A stretch of DNA of 64,000 nucleotides from Pseudomonas sp. R5-89-07 (lineage in GTDB: Bacteria > Pseudomonadota > Gammaproteobacteria > Pseudomonadales > Pseudomonadaceae), in assembly GCF_003851685.1 (NCBI RefSeq), contig NZ_CP027727.1, positions 558,001-622,000 of the forward strand. The letters run 5' to 3'. Under the pieces are notes generated by a model that was given only the letters and a program-made list of their open reading frames with translations, did not search any database and was not told the origin of the DNA. The position numbers and the translations under genes were made by a program. Shown here one piece after another: positions 1-8,412 of the stretch (positions are counted from its first letter, which is position 1; every line of letters starts with the position of its first letter).

Positions 1-1010
1 TCAGGCGTGTTGAAGAAGTGTTCACGCACGAACGCGCCGTCTTTGGCCTTGTAGTTCTGGTACTCGCCGTCGATGACTTCGTCCATGCGACGTTGCAGGA
101 TACCGTCGACGTCCTTGGCCAGCAGTGGGTCCCAGAAACGGCCCCAGATGACTTTGGTCACGTTCCAGTGCGCTCCGCGGAACACGCCTTCGAGTTCCTG
201 GATGATCTTGCCGTTGCCGCGAACCGGGCCGTCGAGGCGCTGCAGGTTGCAGTTGATGACGAAGATCAGGTTGTCCAGCTTCTCGCGGCCGGCCAGGGAG
301 ATGGCGCCCAGGGATTCCGGCTCGTCGCACTCGCCGTCACCCAGGAAGCACCAGACTTTCTGCTTGCCTTCAGGGATGAAACCTCGAGCTTCCAGGTACT
401 TCATGAAGCGTGCCTGGTAGATCGCCTGGATCGGGCCCAGACCCATGGAAACGGTCGGGAACTGCCAGAAATCAGGCATCAACCAAGGGTGCGGGTAGGA
501 CGACAAGCCGCCACCGTCCACTTCCTGGCGGAAGTTGTTCATCTGGTCTTCAGTGATGCGACCTTCCATGAACGCACGGGCGTAGACGCCTGGCGAGGTG
601 TGGCCCTGGAAGTAGATCAGGTCGCCGCCGTGTTCGTCGGTCGGGGCCTGGAAGAAGTAGTTGAAGCCGATGTCATACAGGGTAGCGCTGGAAGCGAAGC
701 TGGAGATGTGACCGCCCAGGTCCGAATCTTTCAAGTTCGTGCGCATTACCATCGCCATGGCGTTCCAGCGTACCAGCGAGCGAATGCGGCGTTCCATGAA
801 CAGGTCGCCAGGCATGCGTGCTTCGTGGGTAACGGGGATGGTGTTGCGGTATGGCGTGGTGATGGCGTAAGGCAATTGTGAGCCGCTGCGGGTCGCGAGT
901 TCGCCCATACGGGTCATCAGGTAGTGAGCACGGTCTTCGCCTTCTTTGTCGAGAACCGATTCCAGGGCGTCCAGCCATTCCTGGGTTTCGACGGGATCGA
1001 GGTCTTGCAT
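1..1010 (-). CDS. aceE: Pyruvate dehydrogenase E1 component, N-terminal part (cut by window start)
   Basis: Thiamine diphosphate-dependent decarboxylase of the pyruvate dehydrogenase complex, which feeds acetyl-CoA to the TCA cycle. About 336 codons are visible; the rest lies outside the window. The protein begins MQDLDPVETQEWLDALESV and carries blocks typical of homodimeric E1 such as GHISSFASSATLYDIGFNYF and FLGDGECDEPES, the latter being the ThDP/Mg-binding GDGE region. I chose the ATG at 1010 because GGAG lies about 9 bases upstream. An in-frame ATG at 1085 would add 25 residues but has no good ribosome binding site. It is divergent from glnE. Confidence 0.95.
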   Translation of the reverse strand, partial: MQDLDPVETQEWLDALESVLDKEGEDRAHYLMTRMGELATRSGSQLPYAITTPYRNTIPVTHEARMPGDLFMERRIRSLVRWNAMAMVMRTNLKDSDLGGHISSFASSATLYDIGFNYFFQAPTDEHGGDLIYFQGHTSPGVYARAFMEGRITEDQMNNFRQEVDGGGLSSYPHPWLMPDFWQFPTVSMGLGPIQAIYQARFMKYLEARGFIPEGKQKVWCFLGDGECDEPESLGAISLAGREKLDNLIFVINCNLQRLDGPVRGNGKIIQELEGVFRGAHWNVTKVIWGRFWDPLLAKDVDGILQRRMDEVIDGEYQNYKAKDGAFVREHFFNTP

Positions 1011-1120
1011 GGCTTGCTCCAGGGCGGAAAGGCTACCAGAATCGGTTGCCTGAAGTTTGCGACTGGCCTTGTGGGCAGACGACATAAATTCTTGGATGGC
1101 CGAAGGTTGCTTCGGCGTCC

Positions 1121-1135
1121 TGTAGTTTTACTACA
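1121..1135. promoter_or_regulatory. Palindromic operator, copy 1, upstream of aceE
   Basis: TGTAGTTTTACTACA is a perfect palindrome apart from its central base. It fits the HexR (RpiR-type) consensus TGTARTWWWAYTACA as I remember it. Its inner part TAGTTTTACTA also fits the TnGTnnnACnA pattern of GntR/FadR-type regulators, which include PdhR. The position about 110 bases before aceE suggests control of pyruvate dehydrogenase. The regulator is not encoded in the window. Confidence 0.6.
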
Positions 1136-1172
1136 AATCGTCGGCCATTTCAGCCTTTCGAATGTATATACG

Positions 1173-1187
1173 AGTAGTAAAACTACA
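1173..1187. promoter_or_regulatory. Palindromic operator, copy 2, upstream of aceE/glnE
   Basis: AGTAGTAAAACTACA is the reverse complement of the copy at 1121-1135 with one mismatch in the first base. The two centres are 52 bases apart, about five helical turns, which would put two bound dimers on the same face of the DNA. Confidence 0.55.
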
Positions 1188-1271
1188 CAAGACCGAGTGT
1201 ATGACTCGGTCTGGCTGGTGAGCATAATCGTTATTGTTGGTCTATTGCGAACAAGAAAAGGTGAAAGTTTG

Positions 1272-1397
1272 ATGTTGCCTGCCAAGATTAATTTAATTTC
1301 AGCTATTTCTAACTTTTGTTCGACAGTCCTTCATCGAGCAGGGCTCCTGCGTTCACAACTACACGCCATTTACCCGCCGATCAAGGATAGACCATGA
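1272..1397 (+). CDS. Possible 41-residue small protein or leader peptide overlapping the glnE start
   Basis: An ATG at 1272 follows AAGGTG at 1258-1263 with 8 bases of spacing, which is a good ribosome binding site. The frame runs 41 codons and stops at TGA 1395-1397, which overlaps the glnE ATG as ATGA, the arrangement of translationally coupled genes. The peptide starts MLPAKINLISAISNFC and matches no family I know. glnE also has its own AAGGA at 1383-1387. It could be a chance ORF; conservation in other pseudomonads would decide. Confidence 0.3.
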   Translation: MLPAKINLISAISNFCSTVLHRAGLLRSQLHAIYPPIKDRP

Positions 1398-4333
1398 GCC
1401 TTCCATTGCTGGCCGAACTGCCGGCCATTCTCCTGCCTTACGCCAGCCGGGCCGAGCAGTCATTTCGTGACGCCGTGGCCGCGCTGGAGGACGATCATGG
1501 CCTTTCTGAGTGGACGCCGCAACGGTGGGCCGACTTCGCGCGGGTGTGCGCAGCCAGTGATTTCGTGATTGAACAGAGCGTTCGTGACCCTTTGATGTTG
1601 CTCGAACTGGTGGCCTGGGGCGAGCTGGACCGAGGCTTTGCGCCGGGTGAGCTGTGCGGGCAGATCGCCGGTGCCGTGCAACAAGCCGAAACAGAAGACG
1701 AAATGGGCCGCGTGCTGCGCCGTCAGCGGACGCGCCAGCAGGTGCGCATTATCTGGCGCGATCTGACCCGCCAGGCTGACTTGGTGCAAACCTGCCGCGA
1801 CCTGTCCGACATGGCCGACGCCTGCATCGACCAGGCCTACCAATGGTTGTACCAGCGCCATTGTGTGCAGTTCGGGACACCGACCGGGCGGCGCAGCGGT
1901 GAGGCGCAGCACATGGTCATTCTCGGCATGGGCAAGCTGGGGGCGGTGGAGCTGAACCTGTCGTCGGATATCGACTTGATCTTCGCCTACCCCGAAGGCG
2001 GCGAGACAGTGGGGGTCAAGCGCTCCCTGGATAACCAGGAATTTTTCATTCGTCTTGGTCAAAAATTGATCAAGGCTCTCGACCCGATGACGGTCGACGG
2101 TTTCGTTTTCCGTGTCGACATGCGCCTGCGTCCCTACGGTTCGGCCGGCGCGCTGGTACTGAGCTTCAATGCGCTGGAGCAGTACTACCAGGACCAGGGC
2201 CGCGACTGGGAGCGTTACGCCATGATCAAGGCCCGCGTCGTCGCCGGTGACCAGGTGGCCGGTGCGCAATTGCTCGACATGCTGCGCCCGTTCGTCTATC
2301 GCCGTTACCTGGACTTCTCCGCCATCGAAGCGCTGCGCACCATGAAGCAGCTCATTCAGCAGGAAGTGCGACGCAAAGGCATGGCCGACAATATCAAGCT
2401 GGGTTCTGGCGGTATTCGCGAGGTGGAATTCATCGCCCAGGCGTTTCAGCTGATCCACGGCGGGCGCGATCTTAGCCTGCAACAACGTCCTCTATTGAAA
2501 GTACTCGGCACCCTGGAAGGCCAGGGCTATTTGCCGGCCGCCGTGATCAGCGAGCTGCGCAATGGCTACGAGTTTTTGCGCTACACCGAACACGCGATCC
2601 AGGCGATTGCCGACCGCCAGACTCAAATGCTGCCGGACACCCCGGAAGATCAGGCGCGTATTGCCTTTATGCTGGGCTTTGCCGATTGGGCCGCGTTCCA
2701 CGAGCGCCTGATGTATTGGCGGGGTCGGGTGGACTGGCACTTCCGCCAGGTGATTGCCGACCCTGATGAGGAAGAGGGCGAAGAAAGCGAATTGGTCGTC
2801 GGCGGGGAATGGTTGCCGCTGTGGGAAGAATCCCAGGATGACGACGCCGCCTGCCGCCAATTGAGTGAGGGCGGCTTCACCGATGCGCCCAAGGCCCTCA
2901 AGGCGCTGGCTGGCCTGCGCGGCAGCCCGCAGCTGCGTGCCATGCAGCGTCTGGGTCGCGAGCGGCTGGATGCGTTTATTCCGCGCTTGCTGGCCCAGGC
3001 GGTCGAACACGCCAACCCGGACCTGGTACTGGAACGCGTATTGCCGCTGGTCGAGGCCGTCGCTCGCCGTTCGGCGTACCTGGTGCTGCTCACCGAAAAC
3101 CCCGACGCCCTGCGCCGTCTGCTGACCCTGTGCGCCGCGAGCCCGTGGATCGCCGAGCAGATCACGCGCTTTCCGCTGTTGCTCGATGAGCTGCTCAACG
3201 AAGGGCGTCTGTTCAAGCCACCGTTGGCGCCGGAGCTGGCCGCCGAGTTGCGCGAGCGCCTCACGCGTATCCCCGAAGACGATCTTGAGCAGCAGATGGA
3301 AGCCCTGCGCCATTTCAAGCTGGCGCACCGCCTGCGGGTGGCCGCGTCGGAAATAGCCGGCAGCCTTCCGTTAATGAAAGTCAGCGACTACCTGACCTGG
3401 CTGGCCGAAGCCATTCTCGAACAGGTGCTGGCCCTGGCCTGGCGCCAGACCGTTGCTCGTCACGGTTCGCCGCAACGGCTGGATGGCAGCCTGTGCGATC
3501 CTGGGTTCATCATCGTCGGTTATGGGAAAGTCGGCGGGATCGAACTGGGGCATGGTTCGGACCTGGACCTGGTGTTTATCCACGACGGCGACCCGCACGC
3601 CGAGACCGACGGCGCCAAGCCGATCGACGGCGCGCAATTTTTCACCCGCCTGGGCCAGCGCATCATTCACTTGCTGACCACCCAGACCAACTCGGGACAG
3701 TTGTATGAAGTGGACATGCGCCTGCGGCCTTCAGGTGCGTCCGGTTTGCTGGTGAGTTCGCTGGGGGCGTTTGACCGCTATCAGCAAAATGAAGCCTGGA
3801 CCTGGGAGCATCAGGCGCTGATTCGCGCACGTGTGTTGGTGGGCAGCCAGGATGTCGGCCAGGCGTTCGAGCAGGTACGCGCTAAGGTATTGGGGCGTGA
3901 GCGGGACTTGGTCAAGCTGCGCCAGGAGGTCAGCGAGATGCGCGCCAAGATGCGTGACAACCTGGGGACCAAGAGCACAGCGGCCGGTATGGCGGCCAAT
4001 GCCTTCGACGCCACGGCGCTGTTCGACCTCAAGCAGGACGCGGGAGGTATCGTCGATATTGAATTTATGGTGCAATACGCGGCTTTGGCGTGGTCTGCGC
4101 AACATCCATCGTTGCTGCGCTATACCGACAATATCCGCATTCTGGAAGGCCTGGAGCAGGTCGGGCTGATGCCCGCCGCCGATGCCCATTTGTTGCGTGA
4201 GGTGTATAAGGCTTACCGCTCCGCCGCGCACCGCCAAGCCTTGCAGAACGAGGCGGGCACGGTGCCCGGGGACCAGTTCGCCGACGAACGGCGCCAGGTG
4301 ATGCGAATCTGGCAGGCGCTGGGTTTGAGCTGA
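1394..4333 (+). CDS. glnE: Bifunctional glutamine synthetase adenylyltransferase / adenylyl-removing enzyme
   Basis: Controls glutamine synthetase by adding AMP to, or phosphorolytically removing it from, the conserved tyrosine of each subunit, under PII control. At 979 residues it has the usual family length. Two nucleotidyltransferase domains are visible. The N-terminal adenylyl-removase has GMGKLGAVELNLSSDIDLIF near residue 178, and the C-terminal adenylyltransferase has GYGKVGGIELGHGSDLDLVF near residue 708. Both keep the metal-binding D-x-D. The start at 1394 has AAGGA 6 bases upstream. The next gene is waaF, 54 bases on, beyond a stem-loop. Confidence 0.96.
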   Translation: MSLPLLAELPAILLPYASRAEQSFRDAVAALEDDHGLSEWTPQRWADFARVCAASDFVIEQSVRDPLMLLELVAWGELDRGFAPGELCGQIAGAVQQAETEDEMGRVLRRQRTRQQVRIIWRDLTRQADLVQTCRDLSDMADACIDQAYQWLYQRHCVQFGTPTGRRSGEAQHMVILGMGKLGAVELNLSSDIDLIFAYPEGGETVGVKRSLDNQEFFIRLGQKLIKALDPMTVDGFVFRVDMRLRPYGSAGALVLSFNALEQYYQDQGRDWERYAMIKARVVAGDQVAGAQLLDMLRPFVYRRYLDFSAIEALRTMKQLIQQEVRRKGMADNIKLGSGGIREVEFIAQAFQLIHGGRDLSLQQRPLLKVLGTLEGQGYLPAAVISELRNGYEFLRYTEHAIQAIADRQTQMLPDTPEDQARIAFMLGFADWAAFHERLMYWRGRVDWHFRQVIADPDEEEGEESELVVGGEWLPLWEESQDDDAACRQLSEGGFTDAPKALKALAGLRGSPQLRAMQRLGRERLDAFIPRLLAQAVEHANPDLVLERVLPLVEAVARRSAYLVLLTENPDALRRLLTLCAASPWIAEQITRFPLLLDELLNEGRLFKPPLAPELAAELRERLTRIPEDDLEQQMEALRHFKLAHRLRVAASEIAGSLPLMKVSDYLTWLAEAILEQVLALAWRQTVARHGSPQRLDGSLCDPGFIIVGYGKVGGIELGHGSDLDLVFIHDGDPHAETDGAKPIDGAQFFTRLGQRIIHLLTTQTNSGQLYEVDMRLRPSGASGLLVSSLGAFDRYQQNEAWTWEHQALIRARVLVGSQDVGQAFEQVRAKVLGRERDLVKLRQEVSEMRAKMRDNLGTKSTAAGMAANAFDATALFDLKQDAGGIVDIEFMVQYAALAWSAQHPSLLRYTDNIRILEGLEQVGLMPAADAHLLREVYKAYRSAAHRQALQNEAGTVPGDQFADERRQVMRIWQALGLS

Positions 4334-4345
4334 AACACTATTAGG

Positions 4346-4369
4346 GCGGGGAGGCATAAGCCTCCCCGC
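4346..4369 (+). terminator. Stem-loop between glnE and waaF
   Basis: A perfect 10-bp stem (GCGGGGAGGC / GCCTCCCCGC) with an ATAA loop lies in the 54-base gap. It is followed only by ATCGTTTG, not a real T-run, so it may be a weak terminator or an RNA-processing/stability hairpin. Confidence 0.45.
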
Positions 4370-4387
4370 ATCGTTTGTGGAAACTAC

Positions 4388-5422
4388 ATGAATATTCTGA
4401 TCGTTGGGCCCAGTTGGGTCGGTGACATGGTGATGGCCCAGACACTGTTCCAGTGCCTGCGGCTGCGCTATCCGGATTGCCAGATCGACGTGCTCGCCCC
4501 TGAGTGGAGCCGGCCGATCCTTGAGCGTATGCCACAAGTGCGCAAGGCCTTGAGCTTTCCGCTCGGTCATGGCGCGCTGGAATTGGCCACCCGCCGTCGC
4601 ATCGGCAAAGCCATGGCCGGCCAGTACGACCAGGCGATCCTGTTGCCCAACTCGCTGAAGTCGGCGCTGGTGCCGTTTTTTGCCGGTATCCCCAAGCGTA
4701 CCGGCTGGCGCGGCGAGTTTCGTTACGTGCTGCTCAACGATGTACGCACCCTGGACAAGGCACGCTACCCGCTGATGATCGAGCGCTTCATGGCCCTGGC
4801 CTATGAGCCGGGCGCCGAGTTGCCGACGCCATACCCGCGCCCCAGTTTGCAGATCGACCCGCTGACCCGCGAGGCGGCTCTGGCCAAGTTCGGCCTGACC
4901 CTGGACCGCCCGGTATTGGCGTTGTGCCCGGGCGCCGAATTCGGCGAATCCAAGCGCTGGCCGTCGGAGCACTACGCCAAAGTCGCCGAGACCAAGATCC
5001 GCGAAGGCTGGCAGGTGTGGCTGTTTGGCTCGAAAAACGATCACTCGGTGGGTGAAGACATTCGCCAGCGCCTGATTCCTGGCCTGCGCGAAGAAGCGGT
5101 GAACCTCAGTGGCGAGACGTCCCTGGCCGAGGCTATCGACTTGCTGTCGTGCGCCGACGCGGTGGTGTCCAACGACTCGGGTTTAATGCACGTCGCCGCC
5201 GCGCTGAACCGTCCGTTGGTGGCGGTGTACGGCTCGACATCCCCAGGCTTCACCCCGCCCCTGGCCGACCAGGTGGAAGTGGTGCGCCTGGGCATTGAGT
5301 GCAGCCCCTGTTTTGACCGCACCTGCCGTTTCGGCCATTACAACTGCCTGCGTCAATTGCTGCCGCAGCCGGTAACCGATGCCTTGCAGCGGTTGCAGGG
5401 CGACGTGGTCGAGGTTCACTGA
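4388..5422 (+). CDS. waaF: ADP-heptose:LPS heptosyltransferase II
   Basis: GT9-family enzyme that adds the second L-glycero-D-manno-heptose to the LPS inner core on the cytoplasmic face of the inner membrane. The 344 residues begin MNILIVGPSWVGDMVMAQ, the N-terminal signature of WaaF, and have SNDSGLMHVAAAL near residue 260, the ADP-heptose-binding block. It opens a compact operon: waaC starts 1 base after its stop. The P. aeruginosa order as I recall it has ilvE between glnE and waaF; it is absent here. Confidence 0.96.
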   Translation: MNILIVGPSWVGDMVMAQTLFQCLRLRYPDCQIDVLAPEWSRPILERMPQVRKALSFPLGHGALELATRRRIGKAMAGQYDQAILLPNSLKSALVPFFAGIPKRTGWRGEFRYVLLNDVRTLDKARYPLMIERFMALAYEPGAELPTPYPRPSLQIDPLTREAALAKFGLTLDRPVLALCPGAEFGESKRWPSEHYAKVAETKIREGWQVWLFGSKNDHSVGEDIRQRLIPGLREEAVNLSGETSLAEAIDLLSCADAVVSNDSGLMHVAAALNRPLVAVYGSTSPGFTPPLADQVEVVRLGIECSPCFDRTCRFGHYNCLRQLLPQPVTDALQRLQGDVVEVH

Positions 5423-5423
5423 G

Positions 5424-6479
5424 TTGCGGGTACTGGTAGTCAAGACCTCATCCCTGGGCGACGTGATCCACGCCTTGCCGGCACTTACCGACGCCGCGCG
5501 GGCGATCCCCGGCATCCGTTTCGATTGGGTGGTGGAAGAAGGCTTCGCCGAAATTCCGACCTGGCACCCGGCGGTGGACAGGGTGATCCCGGTGGCGATT
5601 CGTCGCTGGCGCAAGAACCTCTGGCAAACCATCAAGAGCGGCGAATGGCGGCGTTTTAAACAGGCCGTGCAGTCGACCAAATATGACCTGGTGATCGACG
5701 CCCAGGGTCTGCTCAAAAGTGCCTGGCTGACCCGTTACGTGCGGGCGCCGGTCGCCGGGTTCGACAAGACCTCGGCACGCGAGCCCCTGGCGGCGCGTTT
5801 CTATTCGCGACGCCTGGCCGTGGCCCGTGGGCAACATGCGGTGGAGCGGTTGCGCCAGCTGTTTGCCGTGGCGCTGGGCTACGACCTGCCCAAAGGGCTG
5901 GGCGACTACGGCCTGAGCGTCGAGAAACTGCTGGGCCTGCCGCCGAAGAAGCCCTTCGTGCTGCTGCTGCACGGTACGACCTGGGACACCAAGCACTGGC
6001 CAGAAGTCTATTGGCGCGAACTGGCCGAACGCATGGGCCGCCTGGGTGTGGACGTGAAACTGCCGTGGGGCAACGCCGACGAAAAAGCCCGTGCCGAGCG
6101 CCTGGCGCAAGGCCTGCCTAACGCCGAAGTGCTGCCGAAGCTGAACCTGGCCGGCGTGGCCCGTGTATTGGCTGGTGCTCGTGCCTGTGTGGCGGTGGAC
6201 ACCGGCCTCGGTCACTTGGCGGCTGCGCTGGATGTGCCGACCATTTCTTTGTTCGGGCCGACCAATCCGGGCCTCACCGGCGCCTATGGCAAAGGCCAGG
6301 TCCACTTGGCCAGCGACTGGCCATGTGCGCCATGCCTGCAGAAGCAATGCACCTATCAACCCACCGCCGATGACCTGCAGCGCTTCGACGTCAAGCGCGA
6401 GTCGCCGCTGTGCTTCACGCGCCTGAACCCCGAACGCGTCGCCAGCCGACTGAGCGCGTTGTTATTGGCTGAGGAGTAG
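5424..6479 (+). CDS. waaC: ADP-heptose:LPS heptosyltransferase I
   Basis: Adds the first heptose to Kdo of lipid A; GT9 family, paralogous to waaF. I place the start at TTG 5424 (MRVLVVKTSSLGDVIHALPA), preceded by GAGG 9 bases upstream and 1 base after the waaF stop, giving 351 residues. The upstream ATG at 5379 lies inside waaF and would add a tail not seen in the family. VDTGLGHLAAAL near residue 257 is the donor-binding block. The product is the acceptor for WaaF. Confidence 0.95.
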   Translation: MRVLVVKTSSLGDVIHALPALTDAARAIPGIRFDWVVEEGFAEIPTWHPAVDRVIPVAIRRWRKNLWQTIKSGEWRRFKQAVQSTKYDLVIDAQGLLKSAWLTRYVRAPVAGFDKTSAREPLAARFYSRRLAVARGQHAVERLRQLFAVALGYDLPKGLGDYGLSVEKLLGLPPKKPFVLLLHGTTWDTKHWPEVYWRELAERMGRLGVDVKLPWGNADEKARAERLAQGLPNAEVLPKLNLAGVARVLAGARACVAVDTGLGHLAAALDVPTISLFGPTNPGLTGAYGKGQVHLASDWPCAPCLQKQCTYQPTADDLQRFDVKRESPLCFTRLNPERVASRLSALLLAEE

Positions 6480-6484
6480 CACTG

Positions 6485-7609
6485 ATGCAACTGGCCTTCG
6501 TCCTCTACAAATACTTTCCCTTCGGTGGCCTGCAGCGCGACTTCATGCGCATCGCCCTGGAGTGCCAGCAGCGCGGTCATGCGATCCGTGTGTACACCCT
6601 GATCTGGGAGGGCGATATCCCGCCCGGCTTCGAAGTGCTGGTGGCGCCGGTCAAGGCGCTGGTCAACCATCGCCGCAACGAAAAGCTCTACGCCTGGATC
6701 CAGGCCGACCTGGCCAAGCGCCCGGTGGACCGCGTGGTGGGTTTCAACAAGATGCCGGGGCTGGACCTGTACTTCGCCGCCGACGGCGTGTTCGAGGACA
6801 AGGCCCAGACCCTGCGCTACCCGATGTACCGCTGGTTCGGGCGCTACAAGCACTTTGCCGAATACGAGCGCGCGGTGTTCGACAAGAACGCCAAGACCCG
6901 GATCATGGTGCTGTCCGAGCGCCAGCAGCAACTGTTCAGCCAGTATTACGGCACCCAGGCCGAGCGTTTTCACCTGCTGCCGCCGGGCATCGCCCGTGAC
7001 CGGCGCGCACCGCCGAACGCCGCCGACATTCGCGCGCAGTTTCGCCGTGAGTTCGGCCTGGCCGAGGATGACTTGCTGCTGGTGCAGATCGGTTCGGGCT
7101 TCAAGACCAAAGGCGTCGACCGCAGCCTCAAGGCCGTGGCCGCGCTGCCATCGAGACTGAAGAAACGCACCCGCCTGTTTGTAATTGGCCAGGACGACCC
7201 CAAAGTATTCCAACTGCAGAGTGCCGCGCTGGGCCTGGGCGACCAGGTGCAGTTCTTCAAGGGCCGCAACGATATCCCGCGTTTCCTGCTGGGTGCGGAC
7301 CTGCTGATTCACCCTGCCTACAACGAGGCGGCCGGCATGGTGCTGGTCGAAGCGGTGGTCGCCGGCCTCCCGGTACTGGTGAGCCAGGTCTGCGGCTACG
7401 CGTTTTACATCGACAAGGCCCAGAGCGGCCGGGTGTTGGACGAACCGTTCGAGCAGGCCCAGCTCAACCAGTACCTGGTGGAGATGCTTGAGGATCCACA
7501 CGCGCGCGCGACCTGGAGTCGCAATGGTCTGGCCTTCGCTGAGACGGCCGACCTGTTTAGCATGCCGCAGTACGCTGCGGACCTGATTCTGGCGGAGCCA
7601 AACCGATGA
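6485..7609 (+). CDS. waaG: LPS core glycosyltransferase (WaaG family)
   Basis: GT4/GT-B glycosyltransferase that adds the first outer-core hexose to heptose II; in P. aeruginosa WaaG transfers galactosamine rather than glucose. The 374 residues begin MQLAFVLYKYFPFGGLQRDF and include YNEAAGMVLVEAV near residue 278, the E-x7-E nucleotide-sugar region of GT4 enzymes. It starts 5 bases after waaC and overlaps waaP by 4 bases (ATGA), so it is translationally coupled. The exact sugar in this strain cannot be read from sequence. Confidence 0.93.
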   Translation: MQLAFVLYKYFPFGGLQRDFMRIALECQQRGHAIRVYTLIWEGDIPPGFEVLVAPVKALVNHRRNEKLYAWIQADLAKRPVDRVVGFNKMPGLDLYFAADGVFEDKAQTLRYPMYRWFGRYKHFAEYERAVFDKNAKTRIMVLSERQQQLFSQYYGTQAERFHLLPPGIARDRRAPPNAADIRAQFRREFGLAEDDLLLVQIGSGFKTKGVDRSLKAVAALPSRLKKRTRLFVIGQDDPKVFQLQSAALGLGDQVQFFKGRNDIPRFLLGADLLIHPAYNEAAGMVLVEAVVAGLPVLVSQVCGYAFYIDKAQSGRVLDEPFEQAQLNQYLVEMLEDPHARATWSRNGLAFAETADLFSMPQYAADLILAEPNR

Positions 7610-8412
7610 AGTTGATTCTTGCCGAACCCTTCAAGACCCTCTGGGCCGGACGCGATGCGTTCGCCGAGGTCGAGAAGCTGCAAGGCCAGGTGTTCCGCGA
7701 GCTGGCCGCTCGTCGTACGTTGCGTACGGTGGTGCAGGGCGAACCCTATTTTGTGAAAATCCACCGTGGCATCGGCTGGGGCGAAATCCTCAAGAACCTG
7801 GTCACCGCCAAATTGCCGGTGCTGGGTGCGGGCCAGGAGTGGCGGGCGATCCAACGCTTGCAGGAACTGGGCGTGCCGACCATGACCGCCGTGGCCTTTG
7901 GCGAAAAAGGCAGCAACCCGGCCGACCAGCACTCGTTCATCATCACCCAGGAGCTGACCCCGATCATCAGCCTGGAAGACTTGACCCTCGATTGGGTCAA
8001 GCAACCGCCGGTGCCGGCGATCAAGCATGCCTTGACCGTAGAGTTGGCGAGCACCGTCGGTGCGATGCACCGCGGCGGCGTCAATCATCGCGATTGCTAC
8101 CTGTGCCACTTCCTGCTGCACACCGACCGGCCGATCACGGTCGACACCCTCAAGCTGTCGGTGATCGACCTGCACCGTGCCCAGGTGCGCGCGACGATCC
8201 CCATGCGCTGGCGCAACAAAGACCTGGCCGGGCTGTATTACTCCGCCCTGGAAATCGGCCTGACCCAGCGCGACAAGCTGCGTTTTCTCAAGCATTACTT
8301 CAAGCAGCCGCTGCGCCAGATTTTGGCGGAGCAAACCGCGCTGCTGCGCGAACTGGAACGCATGGCCGCCAAGCTCTATGCGCGCAAGCAACGCTATGGG
8401 GATGCGCTCTGA
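7606..8412 (+). CDS. waaP: LPS core heptose(I) kinase
   Basis: Phosphorylates heptose I of the LPS inner core; in P. aeruginosa this step is essential and supports outer-membrane integrity and drug resistance. The 268 residues match WaaP length. The kinase-like catalytic loop NHRDCYLCHFLL places Asp at residue 163, and VIDLHRAQ gives the metal-binding Asp. The gene overlaps waaG by 4 bases and shares one base with the next kinase gene. It is first in a run of four kinase genes. Confidence 0.95.
   Translation: MKLILAEPFKTLWAGRDAFAEVEKLQGQVFRELAARRTLRTVVQGEPYFVKIHRGIGWGEILKNLVTAKLPVLGAGQEWRAIQRLQELGVPTMTAVAFGEKGSNPADQHSFIITQELTPIISLEDLTLDWVKQPPVPAIKHALTVELASTVGAMHRGGVNHRDCYLCHFLLHTDRPITVDTLKLSVIDLHRAQVRATIPMRWRNKDLAGLYYSALEIGLTQRDKLRFLKHYFKQPLRQILAEQTALLRELERMAAKLYARKQRYGDAL

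Larger units (their letters stand above)
1011..1393. other. Divergent aceE/glnE intergenic region
   Basis: About 380 bases between two divergent genes. It holds a pair of palindromes (1121-1135 and 1173-1187) next to the aceE start. A notably AT-rich stretch at about 1215-1325, unlike the surrounding GC-rich coding DNA, probably carries the glnE promoter. A short ORF (1272-1397) overlaps the glnE start codon. I could not fix a confident -35/-10 pair for either gene. Confidence 0.6.

Noticed and set aside
4334..4387. Loss of ilvE between glnE and waaF
   Set aside because: P. aeruginosa has ilvE here, but as far as I recall other pseudomonads such as P. putida also have glnE directly followed by waaF, so this is probably normal variation rather than a deletion.
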